From Arcobacter sp. (lineage in GTDB: Bacteria; Campylobacterota; Campylobacteria; Campylobacterales; Arcobacteraceae): a stretch of DNA of 64,000 bases. Positions 25,699-34,897 of this stretch are shown in pieces. The stretch's first letter is position 1; every line of letters begins with the position of its first letter. The translations under genes and the position numbers were made by a program. The notes under the pieces are model-generated. The model was not told the origin of the DNA. It ran no database searches and saw only the letters and a program-made list of their open reading frames with translations. The DNA lies in assembly GCA_003252105.1 (NCBI GenBank), contig QKDL01000054.1:1-64000 (forward strand). Reading direction: 5' to 3'.

Positions 25699-26945
25699 TA
25701 GTTACTCTTTTGTGAAACTACAATCTCATCATCAATTTTTAAATCTTTTGATTCCACACTAGAATATTTTCCATCTGTTTCTAAAACTTTTACACTAGTC
25801 TCTTTTAGTTTATTATTTTCTAATATATATATTGTTCTTATATTTTCACCCTGTAAACTTTTAGATTTTCTTTCAACGATATCTCTTTTTGGAGGTCCAA
25901 CAAAATTAACCTTCTCATTTGTTTTAACAGTTGGTTTAAATCTTAAAGCACTATTTGGAACAAGAAGTTTATCTTTTATCTCTTTTGTTATAATCTTAGC
26001 AGATGCAGTCATCCCAGGTCTTAGATGTAAATCTTTATTATCTACTAAAGCAACTGTTTCATAAGTTACCACACCACTCTCTTCTATTGGGTTGTACCTT
26101 ACTTGTTTTATTTTACCTTTAAAAGTTTGTGTTGGGTAAGCATCAACATTAAAAGTAACATTTAATCCCTCTTTTATATCTGCAACATCTGCTTCATCAA
26201 TACTTACAACCAAATCCATCTTTGATAAATCTTTTGCAAGAGTAAATAACACAGGAGTAGACATAGAAGCAGCTACTGTTTGACCAACCTCAACAGCTCT
26301 ATTTAACACTATGCCTTTTATAGATGATTTAACTACTGCTTTATCAAGATTCTCTTCATCTGTTTTTAGATTGTACTCTGATTGTTTTACTTGTGCTATT
26401 GCTGCTTCATAAGAAGCTTTTGCACTCTCATATGAAAACTTAGCATCATCTACATCGTTTTGTGAAGGGTATTTTCCTTTTGATTGTTTGAACATTTTTA
26501 ATGTTCTTTCATAATTTAATTTTTTACTACTAAGATTTACTTCTCTTTCTTTCATATTTGCTTTAGTTACAGCTAATGATGCTTTTGAACTATCAACTTG
26601 AGCTCTTAATTTTGTAGTATCTAGTTTTGCTAAAACTTGCCCTATTTCAACCTTATCATTAAAATCAACAAGTATCTCTTTTATAGTACCTGAAACCTCA
26701 ATACCAATATCAACACTATTTGTTGGATTTAGATTTCCTGTTGCCATTACAGTAACTTCTAAATCACCCTTTTTTACTTTTTGGGTATTGTAAGTAATCT
26801 GTTCATTTGTAGTTTTATTTTTAAAGATAAAAAAGTAATAAAAACCTGCTAAAACTATTATTGCAACAAGAATAATCCAAATATATTTTTTATTTGAACT
26901 TGATTTTTTATATGAGTTTAATTGCTCTTGTAAATTTGTTTCCAT
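25698..26945 (-). CDS. MacA-like periplasmic adaptor (HlyD/RND-type membrane fusion protein)
   Basis: A 415-residue adaptor with one N-terminal membrane helix (about 22-42, YIWIILVAIIVLAGFYYFFIF). Next is a barrel-sandwich/lipoyl half motif VEIGQVLAKLDTTKLRAQVDSSKASL, a coiled-coil hairpin (about 115-205), the second lipoyl half GIVLNRAVEVGQTVAASMSTPVLFTLAKDLSKMDLVVSIDEADVADI, and a beta-barrel with LRPGMTASAKI. It bridges the permease to the TolC-like channel. It overlaps the next gene by one base on each side. Confidence 0.92.
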   Translation of the reverse strand: METNLQEQLNSYKKSSSNKKYIWIILVAIIVLAGFYYFFIFKNKTTNEQITYNTQKVKKGDLEVTVMATGNLNPTNSVDIGIEVSGTIKEILVDFNDKVEIGQVLAKLDTTKLRAQVDSSKASLAVTKANMKEREVNLSSKKLNYERTLKMFKQSKGKYPSQNDVDDAKFSYESAKASYEAAIAQVKQSEYNLKTDEENLDKAVVKSSIKGIVLNRAVEVGQTVAASMSTPVLFTLAKDLSKMDLVVSIDEADVADIKEGLNVTFNVDAYPTQTFKGKIKQVRYNPIEESGVVTYETVALVDNKDLHLRPGMTASAKIITKEIKDKLLVPNSALRFKPTVKTNEKVNFVGPPKRDIVERKSKSLQGENIRTIYILENNKLKETSVKVLETDGKYSSVESKDLKIDDEIVVSQKSN

Positions 26946-28138
26946 TAGTTGTTTACCTTTGTATTAAAATATAATTTTGCATACTCTAATTGAATATTTA
27001 TCTCATTTATTGCTAAATCGTATTGATTTATTTTTTTTGTATTTTTTAGTATCTCTAAATCATAATCTGAAGACATCCCTGCACTATTTGACGCCTCATT
27101 TACTTCTATTAAATCATCATATAATTTTATATTTTCATTTATAATTTTATTATAGTTTTCAAAGGTATCAATTCTTGTAATCGCTTCTTCATATTCATTT
27201 GAGACTTGTGTTTTCATATCACTTAAATTTAGTTTTTGTTTTAAAACCTCTAATTTTGATTTTTCCAAAGTTGACTTTTTATTGATATCATAAATTGGTA
27301 AAGATAAGTTTAAAGATATAGAACCACTACTATTATCACTTTGGGTATTATCAGTCAAATCATCACTATTTGTATATCCTACATTTGTACTTAAGTTTAC
27401 TTGTGGAAGATAGTCTGTTTTATCTTTTTTATAACTTGTATCAGCCAAATTAACTAAAGATTTTTCATATAACAAATTTATGTTTTTTTTCAAATAATCA
27501 TCTTTTTTGATTTTATTAAAATCTATTAGATTTATTTGTTCATATTTTAAATCAGTATATTTTGCAAGGTTTAGTTTTGATTCTTTTAAAGAGTTTTTTA
27601 AATCTATATTTGTTTTATATTGAGTATTTTTTGCCATGATTGCATCATTTAATTCAGTTATATCACTTTTTCCATTTTCATATTGAATTTTTTTTAAAAT
27701 TAGTTCTATATCTTTGTTTTTTAATTGATACTCACTTTGTTCCAGTTGAATTGTTAATTTTTTTATTTGTAATAAAGTTTCATAAATTGTTTCTAAAAGT
27801 GTTAGGTTATCATTTTCCCAAGCTAATAAATCTGATTTGTATTTATCATTTGCATAATCAATAGTAAACTCAATTCCACCAGATTCATAAATACTTTGTG
27901 TAAATCCTATAGATACACTTTTTGAAAAACTATCCTCTTTATCATTAAAAGAATGACTTCTACTTAGACCTGAATTTAAATTTAATGGTGAAATCCAACT
28001 ATTTTTTGAACTTTTATAATCCTCTTGTATAATCTGTTTTTCAACCTCTCTTAACTCTTTTTTATCTTTATTTAATAGATTTAAATCATTAGCAAATATA
28101 AAAGAACATAAAAGGGGTAATATAACTATTTTTTTCAA
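26945..28138 (-). CDS. TolC-family outer membrane efflux protein
   Basis: A 397-residue outer-membrane channel with a signal peptide (MKKIVILPLLCSFIFA). It has two OEP repeats of long amphipathic helices (for example YESGGIEFTIDYANDKYKSDLLAWENDNLTLLETIYETLLQIKKL in the first half and NEYEEAITRIDTFENYNKIINENIKLYDDLIEVNEASNS in the second), shown here as positions about 90-135 and 310-350. It starts with TTG at 28138, 8 nt after GGAG. It is the first gene of the efflux operon. Confidence 0.88.
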   Translation of the reverse strand: MKKIVILPLLCSFIFANDLNLLNKDKKELREVEKQIIQEDYKSSKNSWISPLNLNSGLSRSHSFNDKEDSFSKSVSIGFTQSIYESGGIEFTIDYANDKYKSDLLAWENDNLTLLETIYETLLQIKKLTIQLEQSEYQLKNKDIELILKKIQYENGKSDITELNDAIMAKNTQYKTNIDLKNSLKESKLNLAKYTDLKYEQINLIDFNKIKKDDYLKKNINLLYEKSLVNLADTSYKKDKTDYLPQVNLSTNVGYTNSDDLTDNTQSDNSSGSISLNLSLPIYDINKKSTLEKSKLEVLKQKLNLSDMKTQVSNEYEEAITRIDTFENYNKIINENIKLYDDLIEVNEASNSAGMSSDYDLEILKNTKKINQYDLAINEINIQLEYAKLYFNTKVNN

Positions 28139-28177
28139 TACTACTTCTCCTTGGTCAGTAATAATTCTACTTATAAA

Positions 28178-28206
28178 ATTATAATAGAATATTGTAAATA
28201 GTTTCT
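28178..28206 (-). promoter_or_regulatory. Candidate promoter of the efflux operon
   Basis: Reading leftward, a -10 TATAAT lies at 28183-28178 with AGAAAC 17 nt upstream (28206-28201) as a weak -35. A GTTT...AAAC inverted pair at 28201-28216 overlaps the -35 and could be an operator. No regulator gene is adjacent. Confidence 0.35.
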
Positions 28207-28269
28207 AAACGTAAACTTAATAATAGTTTAATAAAAGATTTTGATAATTGTTATTAGTAAGTAGTTTTT

Positions 28270-28297
28270 AAATAAAAGGGCATTTACCCTTTTATTT
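28270..28297 (-). terminator. Terminator of the leuS-to-DUF302 operon
   Basis: Perfect 11-bp stem AAATAAAAGGG (28270-28280) / CCCTTTTATTT (28287-28297) with a 6-nt loop. It overlaps the TAA of the DUF302 gene and is followed on the minus strand by a T/A-rich stretch. Confidence 0.8.
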
Positions 28298-28669
28298 ACA
28301 AGCAGATATAAGTTCTAATAGTATCTCTTGAATTTCTTGTGCAGTTTCAACTAAATCTGGATTTATATCATCTATTAGTTGAACAACTGAATTCATAGAG
28401 ATATAAGTTTGATTATCTTCACTATAAATTGCTATTTTACATGGTAAAATTACAGATAATTTCATATCTTCATCTAAAAGTTTTTTTGCATATGCAGGAT
28501 TACATACATCCAAAACAACACACTCTTTGTCAAACTCTAAACCTTTTGATTTTAAAGTATTTTGAATCTCATGAATATGTAAAATCCCAAATTTATATTC
28601 AGCAATTTTTTCTTGTATTGTTTTTACAAGCTCTGTAACACTTTTATCACTCGTTTCTATATATTGCAT
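28292..28669 (-). CDS. DUF302 family protein
   Basis: A 125-residue cytoplasmic protein with the DUF302 fold. Recognised blocks are ELVKTIQEKIAEYKFGILHIHEI near the start, the CVVLDVCNPAYAKKLLDED block (about 51-69) and SVILPCKIAIYSEDNQTYISMN (about 72-93). Function is unknown; DUF302 proteins often sit near transport or redox genes. The ATG at 28669 overlaps the kefB stop by one base; a TTG one codon upstream is also possible. It is the last gene of the long leftward operon. Confidence 0.82.
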   Translation of the reverse strand: MQYIETSDKSVTELVKTIQEKIAEYKFGILHIHEIQNTLKSKGLEFDKECVVLDVCNPAYAKKLLDEDMKLSVILPCKIAIYSEDNQTYISMNSVVQLIDDINPDLVETAQEIQEILLELISACK

Positions 28670-30315
28670 CAAGTTTTCCTTTTTATAATTGTATCTTCTA
28701 TAAAATCAATTTTACACTCTTTAGTTTCATTAACTAAAGCCCTAGCAATAATATCATCTTCTACAATAATATGTTCTAAATGTAAATTTTCCAATTCCTC
28801 TTTTTCTGAAAATCTTGTAACCTTTACAATAGTTTTAGTATTGTGTGTCAGATCATCAATAACTTCACAAATCAAGTGTAGCTTTTCAGGGTTATCAATA
28901 GCTATAATAACTGCACAAGCATTTTTAATATTTACAGCTTCCAAAATATGTTTACTAGTTGCATTTCCAAAAACAATCGGTTCCTTATCAGTTGTTCCCA
29001 TCTCAAAAAATACTTGGTTATGCTCAACAATAACATACTCATGTCCATCTTCTCTTAGATTATGTGCTATTTGTTGTCCTAAATGTCCATAACCTAATAA
29101 TACAATATGACCTTTTGTATCTTTATCTACTAAATGAGTGTTACAAACTATCAACATATCATCAGGTACTAAAGAAGCAGCCAACGACGAAAGATTTTTT
29201 AAGATTATTGGAGTAATAATCATCGAAATAACAATTGTTACAATCAAAATTTGTGTATGGGTTGAACTTAATAAACCACCACTTCTTGCTAACTCTAAAA
29301 TTGCCAGTGAAAACTCACCTATTTGTACCAAGGAAAGTGCAGTTTTAAAAGCTACTCTTTTTGAATCATCTAATTTAACTATTGCAAATATGATAAAATA
29401 TTTTAATACTAATAAAATAGGAAGAAGTAATAAAATTATCAAAATATAATCAGCAATAATTTGAAAGTTTATTTGCATCCCTACAGTGATAAAGAAAACA
29501 CCTAATAAAAGGTTTCTAAAAGGTGTAAGGTCAGCTTCAACTTGATGTTTAAATTTTGTTTCACTAATCATCATACCAGCAACAAATGCTCCAAGTGAAT
29601 ATGTAAATCCAAAATAGTGTGCCAGATATGAAGCTCCTATTGCCACAAGTAAAACAGAAGCTACAAATAACTCTTCTGATCTTGATTTTGTAACATGTTC
29701 AAAAAATGGTTGAAGTAAATATTTTCCAGAAAAATATAACAATGCCAAAAGTGCTATTGCTGCAAGAGTTGTTTTTAAAATAAGAAAAAATATACTTCCA
29801 CTTTCGTGAGAAGAGAACAATGAAATCATAAGTAATATTGGAATTACTGCAATATCTTGCATAATCAAAATACCAAGTATTCTTTGCCCATGTCTTTTTT
29901 TAATCTCATTGTTTTCATTATATGTTTTTAAAACAATTGCTGTTGAAGATAATGATAAAGCAGCACCTATAACAATAGAGGTTTTGATATCAAAACCTAA
30001 AATAAACATACAGATTAAAAATACAAATCCAGTTGTTACAATAATTTGTAAAGTTCCTGTAAAAAATACCTCACGTTTCATTCTTTTTAGATGTTCAATT
30101 GAAAACTCTAAACCAATTGTAAACATAAGAAAAACTACACCAAACTCTGCTATCTCTTTTAAATCATGATTGTTAACTGCTGTATGTAAATTAAAAACAT
30201 AAGCTATAATAGTACCAGTTACTATATACCCAATTATAGTGGGTAAATGAAACCTTTTTAATATAAGATTAACAACTATTGCAATAAATAAAGTCCAAAC
30301 TATAATACCTAACAC
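28669..30315 (-). CDS. CPA2-type cation:proton antiporter with TrkA-N domain (KefB/RosB-like)
   Basis: A monovalent cation:proton antiporter of 548 residues. The membrane part (about 1-380) has roughly 12 hydrophobic segments with GYIVTGTIIAYVF and the family GAALSLSSTAIVLKTY. It is followed by a Rossmann TrkA-N/RCK domain beginning HIVLLGYGHLGQQIAHNL, which should bind NAD(H). The frame extends further upstream with MRVINRC, but that would overlap the helicase gene by 32 nt. The GTG at 30315 has GGAG 5 nt upstream and leaves a 10-nt gap, so I use it. Glutathione gating as in KefB is not shown by the sequence. Confidence 0.88.
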   Translation of the reverse strand: MLGIIVWTLFIAIVVNLILKRFHLPTIIGYIVTGTIIAYVFNLHTAVNNHDLKEIAEFGVVFLMFTIGLEFSIEHLKRMKREVFFTGTLQIIVTTGFVFLICMFILGFDIKTSIVIGAALSLSSTAIVLKTYNENNEIKKRHGQRILGILIMQDIAVIPILLMISLFSSHESGSIFFLILKTTLAAIALLALLYFSGKYLLQPFFEHVTKSRSEELFVASVLLVAIGASYLAHYFGFTYSLGAFVAGMMISETKFKHQVEADLTPFRNLLLGVFFITVGMQINFQIIADYILIILLLLPILLVLKYFIIFAIVKLDDSKRVAFKTALSLVQIGEFSLAILELARSGGLLSSTHTQILIVTIVISMIITPIILKNLSSLAASLVPDDMLIVCNTHLVDKDTKGHIVLLGYGHLGQQIAHNLREDGHEYVIVEHNQVFFEMGTTDKEPIVFGNATSKHILEAVNIKNACAVIIAIDNPEKLHLICEVIDDLTHNTKTIVKVTRFSEKEELENLHLEHIIVEDDIIARALVNETKECKIDFIEDTIIKRKT

Positions 30316-30325
30316 ATCTACTCCG

Positions 30326-32446
30326 TTATATATAATGCATCTGTTTATAACCCTCAACTCTTTTTTTATAAGTTGAGTTTAACATCGAATTTTTGAAATC
30401 TAGAAAATCAATAGCCAAACACTCTTGATTTCCCCTTCCAATTCTTCCTAAATATTGAACCAGTCTTCCATAATAAGAGATTGGTGTTGCAAATATTATT
30501 GTGTTTAAATGGGGAAAATCAATACCCTCACCAAAATATGAAGTTGTAGCCAAAATCAAATTTGTAGTTTCAATTTGAGCCATTTTTTCTATTTGTTCTT
30601 TTTTACTTAAACTTCCATGGATGGAAACAAAATCTATATTTTGTTCTTGAAGTTTTTTTTCTAAAATATTGATATGTTCTATTCTATCAGTTAAAACTAA
30701 AATTTTTCTGTGTTTATACTCAATTATCTGATTAATTATTAGATTATTCCTATTTTCATCAACACAAACCTCATTTATCAAAGTTGAGTAATTATCGCTT
30801 GTACTTGTAAACTCTGTTTTTACAACTTTTAATTTATTATTATATGTTCTTTTTTTCTTATGTTCATAAACTACCATTCCTAGTTGTTGAAACAATATTG
30901 GCTCTAATCCATCTTTTCTATTAGGCGTTGCACTAAGTCCTAAAATATATTTTCCAAAAAACTGTTTTACTATTTGTTCAAAGGTAACAGCAGGGATATG
31001 GTGACACTCATCAACTATTACAAAAGAGTAATCATTTATAACTTCAGGAGAGTTTTTCAAACTTTGCATAGTTGCCACATCTAAAACTCCATTTAATTGG
31101 TTTTTACCCTTACCTAAATATCCTATCTCTTTTTTATTATAATCAAAATAGTCTACAAATCTTTGTCTCCACTGATCTAAAAGCATATTTTTATTTACAA
31201 TAACTAAAGTTGAACAAGCTCTAAGTTCAAACATTTTTGCACCAATTAAAGTTTTTCCAAAACCAGGAGGAGCTACACAAATACCGAAATTTTCTTTTGA
31301 TATTTTTTTTATTGCCTCTTGTTGTTCATCTCTTAACTCATATTTCACTTTTTTTGTTTCTATATTTTCAACATAAGTTTTATCATCAATTGTGTATTTT
31401 ATTTTATTTTGTCCAAAATACTCTCTTAACTTAAAAATCAAACCTCTAGGAAGTTTTAAATATTTTTCATCCTCTTCAAAGTTTTTTATCTGCCTTGGAG
31501 TGTTAAATAGTGGTTTTCGCAAATTTAATAAAACTTTTATTTGAGGGTTATCAAAAGTAGCAAAACCTTTTAATTTGTTTATAAAAGATTTTGACAAGTT
31601 TATTGTTGGAATATATAAAAAATCATAAAGTTTTATATCTAAAGAAAACAAAGGAAACTCTATCTCTTCAAAAGCCAAATCGTTTGATACATTATCAAAA
31701 TCCAAATATTTATTTACTATATTTATTGGAATAAACTCAATATTTTGTAAAACACTCCATTGTTCTTCAAAAACATTTAAAGTGTTTATATCAAAAAAAA
31801 CTGTTTTTTGATATTCCCTAAATTTCAAGTGTAAAGGTAACTCTATAGGTTCTTCAAAAGAAGCATTTGTACTAAAATCTCTATTGGGAAAAAGTTTTGC
31901 ACTAATATTTGTTTTTTTCAAAATATAAAAAGCAAATTTTCTAGCATCTTTTGTATCAATTTTTATTTCAAAAAAAAGCCAAATTAAAATTGAACCATAC
32001 GAACTATACTCATATAAAGAGTTGATTTTTAAACTTTTTAAAGTTTTATCTATTTTTTCTAAGTCATTATTGGAAATTTCTAAAACAATAAATTTTGATT
32101 TATTTTGATTATCTATTAAATAAGTTGCTAATTGAACATTTCCTCTTAAATGTTCTTCAATATCTTTATTTGTTAAAGGTAAGTAATCATTGCCTTTAAA
32201 TGATTGTGTTGCTGGAAAGTAGTTTTGTTTTGTACCATCTTTACTTATCCATTTTTTTGCATATTTATCAAATCTATTTATAAATAAAGATTTAAAAAGC
32301 TCTATTTTTTCTATTTTAGAAAGCTTTTTATTGTTTAAAGTTTGAGTTTTTAGTTGAGACTCTAACTTACTAATCTGCTCTTCTAAAACTCTTTTTTTAG
32401 CATATAAATCTTGTAATTGTTCATTGATTTTATTTATCATGTTCAA
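30326..32446 (-). CDS. SF2 helicase with N-terminal degenerate primase-like (TOTE-type AEP) domain
   Basis: A 706-residue protein. An N-terminal coiled coil (about 3-45) is followed by a region (about 50-240) that resembles the archaeo-eukaryotic primase domain of TOTE conflict-system helicases. It ends in the family-like LPLHLKF ... KTVFFDINTLNVFEEQW. The usual catalytic Asp pair (hhhDhD) reads VLEISN at 121-126, and the Gly-His motif reads YGSILIWLFF at 150-159 without His, so primase chemistry is probably lost. The helicase core is intact: APPGFGKT at 392-399, DECH at 479-482, SATPNR from 505, LGRIGRG near the end. It overlaps the bactofilin gene by 17 nt. The TOTE relationship is my reading of weak motifs. 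Confidence 0.75.
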   Translation of the reverse strand: MNMINKINEQLQDLYAKKRVLEEQISKLESQLKTQTLNNKKLSKIEKIELFKSLFINRFDKYAKKWISKDGTKQNYFPATQSFKGNDYLPLTNKDIEEHLRGNVQLATYLIDNQNKSKFIVLEISNNDLEKIDKTLKSLKINSLYEYSSYGSILIWLFFEIKIDTKDARKFAFYILKKTNISAKLFPNRDFSTNASFEEPIELPLHLKFREYQKTVFFDINTLNVFEEQWSVLQNIEFIPINIVNKYLDFDNVSNDLAFEEIEFPLFSLDIKLYDFLYIPTINLSKSFINKLKGFATFDNPQIKVLLNLRKPLFNTPRQIKNFEEDEKYLKLPRGLIFKLREYFGQNKIKYTIDDKTYVENIETKKVKYELRDEQQEAIKKISKENFGICVAPPGFGKTLIGAKMFELRACSTLVIVNKNMLLDQWRQRFVDYFDYNKKEIGYLGKGKNQLNGVLDVATMQSLKNSPEVINDYSFVIVDECHHIPAVTFEQIVKQFFGKYILGLSATPNRKDGLEPILFQQLGMVVYEHKKKRTYNNKLKVVKTEFTSTSDNYSTLINEVCVDENRNNLIINQIIEYKHRKILVLTDRIEHINILEKKLQEQNIDFVSIHGSLSKKEQIEKMAQIETTNLILATTSYFGEGIDFPHLNTIIFATPISYYGRLVQYLGRIGRGNQECLAIDFLDFKNSMLNSTYKKRVEGYKQMHYI

Positions 32447-32864
32447 TTTGAGGCGATGAAACTATTATATTATTTATTTTTTGTTCTATCTCTTCATATC
32501 TACTTTTTAGTTTAGAATCTTTTCTAATCCCTTGACCTTCAAATTTTCCATCCTCTTCAATCACAAGTTCATTGTACCTCATCTGTCCAATCACTTTTCC
32601 TGAAGCTAAAATTTGAACCTCATTGCAATCAATCTTTCCATCAAGAAGTCCACTAACTATTAGATTGTTTGCTTTGATATCACCTATAACTTCTCCTGTT
32701 ACTCCTATGGAAATCATATCTGCTTCTAATATAACACCTTCAAATTTTCCATCTATATGAACAGTTCCTTCTGTGGAGATACCACCAATAATACAAGTTC
32801 CTTTAGCAATTACTGTTGCACCATTTTTGACTGTTCTCTTATTAGATTTACCAAAGATTCCCAT
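32430..32864 (-). CDS. ccmA: Bactofilin (CcmA-like polymer-forming cytoskeletal protein)
   Basis: A 144-residue bactofilin. The core (about 15-110) is a right-handed beta-helix built of short repeats such as GTVHIDGKFEGVI, GEVIGDIKANNLIVSG, GKIDCNEVQIL and GKVIGQMRYNELVI, with charged flexible ends. In Helicobacter pylori the homologous CcmA lies beside M23 peptidases that set helical shape. The same pairing here with the peptidase gene overlapping by 55 nt suggests a cell-curvature role. Named by family and context. Confidence 0.88.
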   Translation of the reverse strand: MGIFGKSNKRTVKNGATVIAKGTCIIGGISTEGTVHIDGKFEGVILEADMISIGVTGEVIGDIKANNLIVSGLLDGKIDCNEVQILASGKVIGQMRYNELVIEEDGKFEGQGIRKDSKLKSRYEEIEQKINNIIVSSPQIEHDK

Positions 32865-33730
32865 TTAACTCTCCTCTCTTTTTTGAAGATATCATTAAAG
32901 TTATCCATCTGCCATTTTATAAAACTTTTTGGATTTAATATTCTACCACCATATTTTAATTCATAATGAAGATGTGGAGCTGTACTTCTACCGCTACTAC
33001 CACTTAAACCTATCTCTTGGTTTTTCTTTATTATATCCCCTGCATTTACTTTTGTTTTATTTAGATGTGCATATGTTGTTTCAAATCCAAAATTGTGTTG
33101 TACTTTTATAACTCTTCCAAAATCTCCAATATTTTTTGATTGTACATAAGTTACAACTCCATCTGCAGTTGCATAAACTGGTGTATTCCATCCAGCTTTT
33201 AAATCAATCCCTCTATGAAACTTTTTTTTATGAGTTACTGGATGTATTCTATAACCATAATTTGAAGTTACTCTTGTCTCTTTTAGAGGCGCTCCATTTG
33301 GAATAGAGATAAACATCAACATCTTATTTCTTTGACTAATTGATTCTAATATCTCTTTTGAAACCTCTTTTTCTTTTTTAACTTTTAGTCCAATCATCTC
33401 TTCTATTTCATCAAGTTTTGAACTTAAAGCTTCTATATCTTCAACTTTCCCTTTAATTTGCATAGAATAAAATTGATTTTGAGCTTGAAGTTTTTTCTCT
33501 TTTTCAGTTAAAACTTTTATCTCATTTTCTTTCTCTTTTATCTCTCTTTGCTTTTCAATTTTAATAGTTTCAATCTCATCACTTAGGTTATTTATAAATA
33601 AAAAACTAACACCTAATATTACTATAACTGCAATAATTATAATTATACTTAATTTTCTTACAATTTGATGTATATTATATGCTTTTGTTCCATGTACATC
33701 TGATACAGTAATAATTAATCTATTTTTCAT
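32810..33730 (-). CDS. M23-family peptidoglycan endopeptidase (Csd-like)
   Basis: A 306-residue membrane-anchored murein hydrolase. It has one membrane helix (about 29-50), a Glu/Lys coiled coil (about 52-120) and a LytM domain (about 150-275). Zinc-site motifs are FHRGIDLKAGW (H and D) and HLHYELKYGG. H. pylori Csd1/Csd2, encoded beside CcmA and folC, are the nearest parallels; only one such gene exists here. Its 3' end overlaps the bactofilin start by 55 nt, an unusually long overlap. It probably trims cross-links to shape the cell. Confidence 0.87.
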   Translation of the reverse strand: MKNRLIITVSDVHGTKAYNIHQIVRKLSIIIIIAVIVILGVSFLFINNLSDEIETIKIEKQREIKEKENEIKVLTEKEKKLQAQNQFYSMQIKGKVEDIEALSSKLDEIEEMIGLKVKKEKEVSKEILESISQRNKMLMFISIPNGAPLKETRVTSNYGYRIHPVTHKKKFHRGIDLKAGWNTPVYATADGVVTYVQSKNIGDFGRVIKVQHNFGFETTYAHLNKTKVNAGDIIKKNQEIGLSGSSGRSTAPHLHYELKYGGRILNPKSFIKWQMDNFNDIFKKERRVKWESLVNLIREQSKMVQQ

Positions 33731-34892
33731 TAAATCTACCCATTTGTCTTAAGAACTTTTCCACAACTAAAAATGAACCAAATACTAAATACTCTTTTTT
33801 ATCATCTATTTTTGAAAAGTTGGTAACCATTATATTCAAACTTTTACAAATATTTAATAAATTATTTTTATCACATACTCTTTTATCATCAAGTTCTATA
33901 ATAGTTATTGTTTCAATAATTGGTTTTAATATGGTTAATACATTTTCATAATCTTTATCTTTATAAGAGTTATATATCAAATGTACCTTTTTTTCATTTT
34001 TAAATTCTTCTAATAATACTTTTGCAGCTAAAGGATTGTGCCCCACATCAATAGTAACATTTGGCAATATCTTTTGACATCTTCCAAAAAGTTCAACTTG
34101 GGAAAAAATATCCATATCTATTTTTATATCTAAATCTTTTAAAAGATGAATAACCAAAGCCAAGTTTTTATTTAGATAATTTGCATAACTATCAGGAAGT
34201 TTATATTTATCAAATTCATTTACAATCTCAATATCTATATCTAAATTTTCCTCTTGCTTTAACTCCTCTTTTACCTCTTTAGCTACTTCAAAAACCTCTT
34301 TATACTCTTGGTAACCTATTATCATCTTTTTATCAACAGATCTTAGTTTTGTTTTTGCAATCTCTTCAATTGTATTACCTAAAAAGTTTTGATGATCTAG
34401 TCCTATTGTTGTTACCAAAGTAACATCACTAGGTACCACATTTGTGGCATCAAACTCTCCACCAAGTCCTGCTTCTAAAACTAGATAATCTAAACTTGAA
34501 GATAAAACCAAAGCTAAAAGTGTTGTGTATTCAAAATATGTTAGTTTTTCTAAAAGATATGTATCTAAAATATCTTGTAATGTTTTATGAGCAATCTCTA
34601 ATTCTAAATCAGAACTATCTCTACCATCAAGCCAAATTCTTTCATTGAATTTTAAAATATGAGGAGAACTATAATGAACTGTTTTAAAAGATTTTTTTGA
34701 AAGATAAGAAGCCAGAAATCTTCCTGTACTTCCTTTTCCATTTGTTCCAATTATATGGATCACATAGGGAAGTTTGACATTTTTTGAGAGTATCTCCCAT
34801 GATTTTTTTACAATAGAAAAATCTATTTTATCATAATACATGGTTTTATGTTCTAATAGCTTCATTAAAGAAGCTGTTTTAAAATCTATCAT
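33720..34892 (-). CDS. folC: Folylpolyglutamate synthase / dihydrofolate synthase
   Basis: A 390-residue Mur-ligase-like enzyme that adds glutamate to dihydropteroate and folates. The P-loop HIIGTNGKGST is at about 46-56, the omega-loop region follows, and EAGLGGEFDATNV (about 135-147) and TTIGLDHQNFLG are typical. The C-terminal glutamate-binding domain begins near 275 (GHNPLAAKVLLEEF). It overlaps the M23 gene by 11 nt and lies 5 nt after lptE. Confidence 0.92.
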   Translation of the reverse strand: MIDFKTASLMKLLEHKTMYYDKIDFSIVKKSWEILSKNVKLPYVIHIIGTNGKGSTGRFLASYLSKKSFKTVHYSSPHILKFNERIWLDGRDSSDLELEIAHKTLQDILDTYLLEKLTYFEYTTLLALVLSSSLDYLVLEAGLGGEFDATNVVPSDVTLVTTIGLDHQNFLGNTIEEIAKTKLRSVDKKMIIGYQEYKEVFEVAKEVKEELKQEENLDIDIEIVNEFDKYKLPDSYANYLNKNLALVIHLLKDLDIKIDMDIFSQVELFGRCQKILPNVTIDVGHNPLAAKVLLEEFKNEKKVHLIYNSYKDKDYENVLTILKPIIETITIIELDDKRVCDKNNLLNICKSLNIMVTNFSKIDDKKEYLVFGSFLVVEKFLRQMGRFNEK

Positions 34893-34897
34893 AAAAC

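Noticed and set aside
28613-29092. Rightward frame of 159 codons opposite kefB
   Set aside because: It is antisense to an intact antiporter/TrkA gene, and its composition is that expected from reading the complement of membrane and Rossmann sequence.
30326-32446. Complete defence (conflict) system around the helicase
   Set aside because: Flanking genes are bactofilin and kefB in a tight housekeeping operon; no nuclease, methylase or other defence partner is present, so I only report the degenerate primase-like domain.
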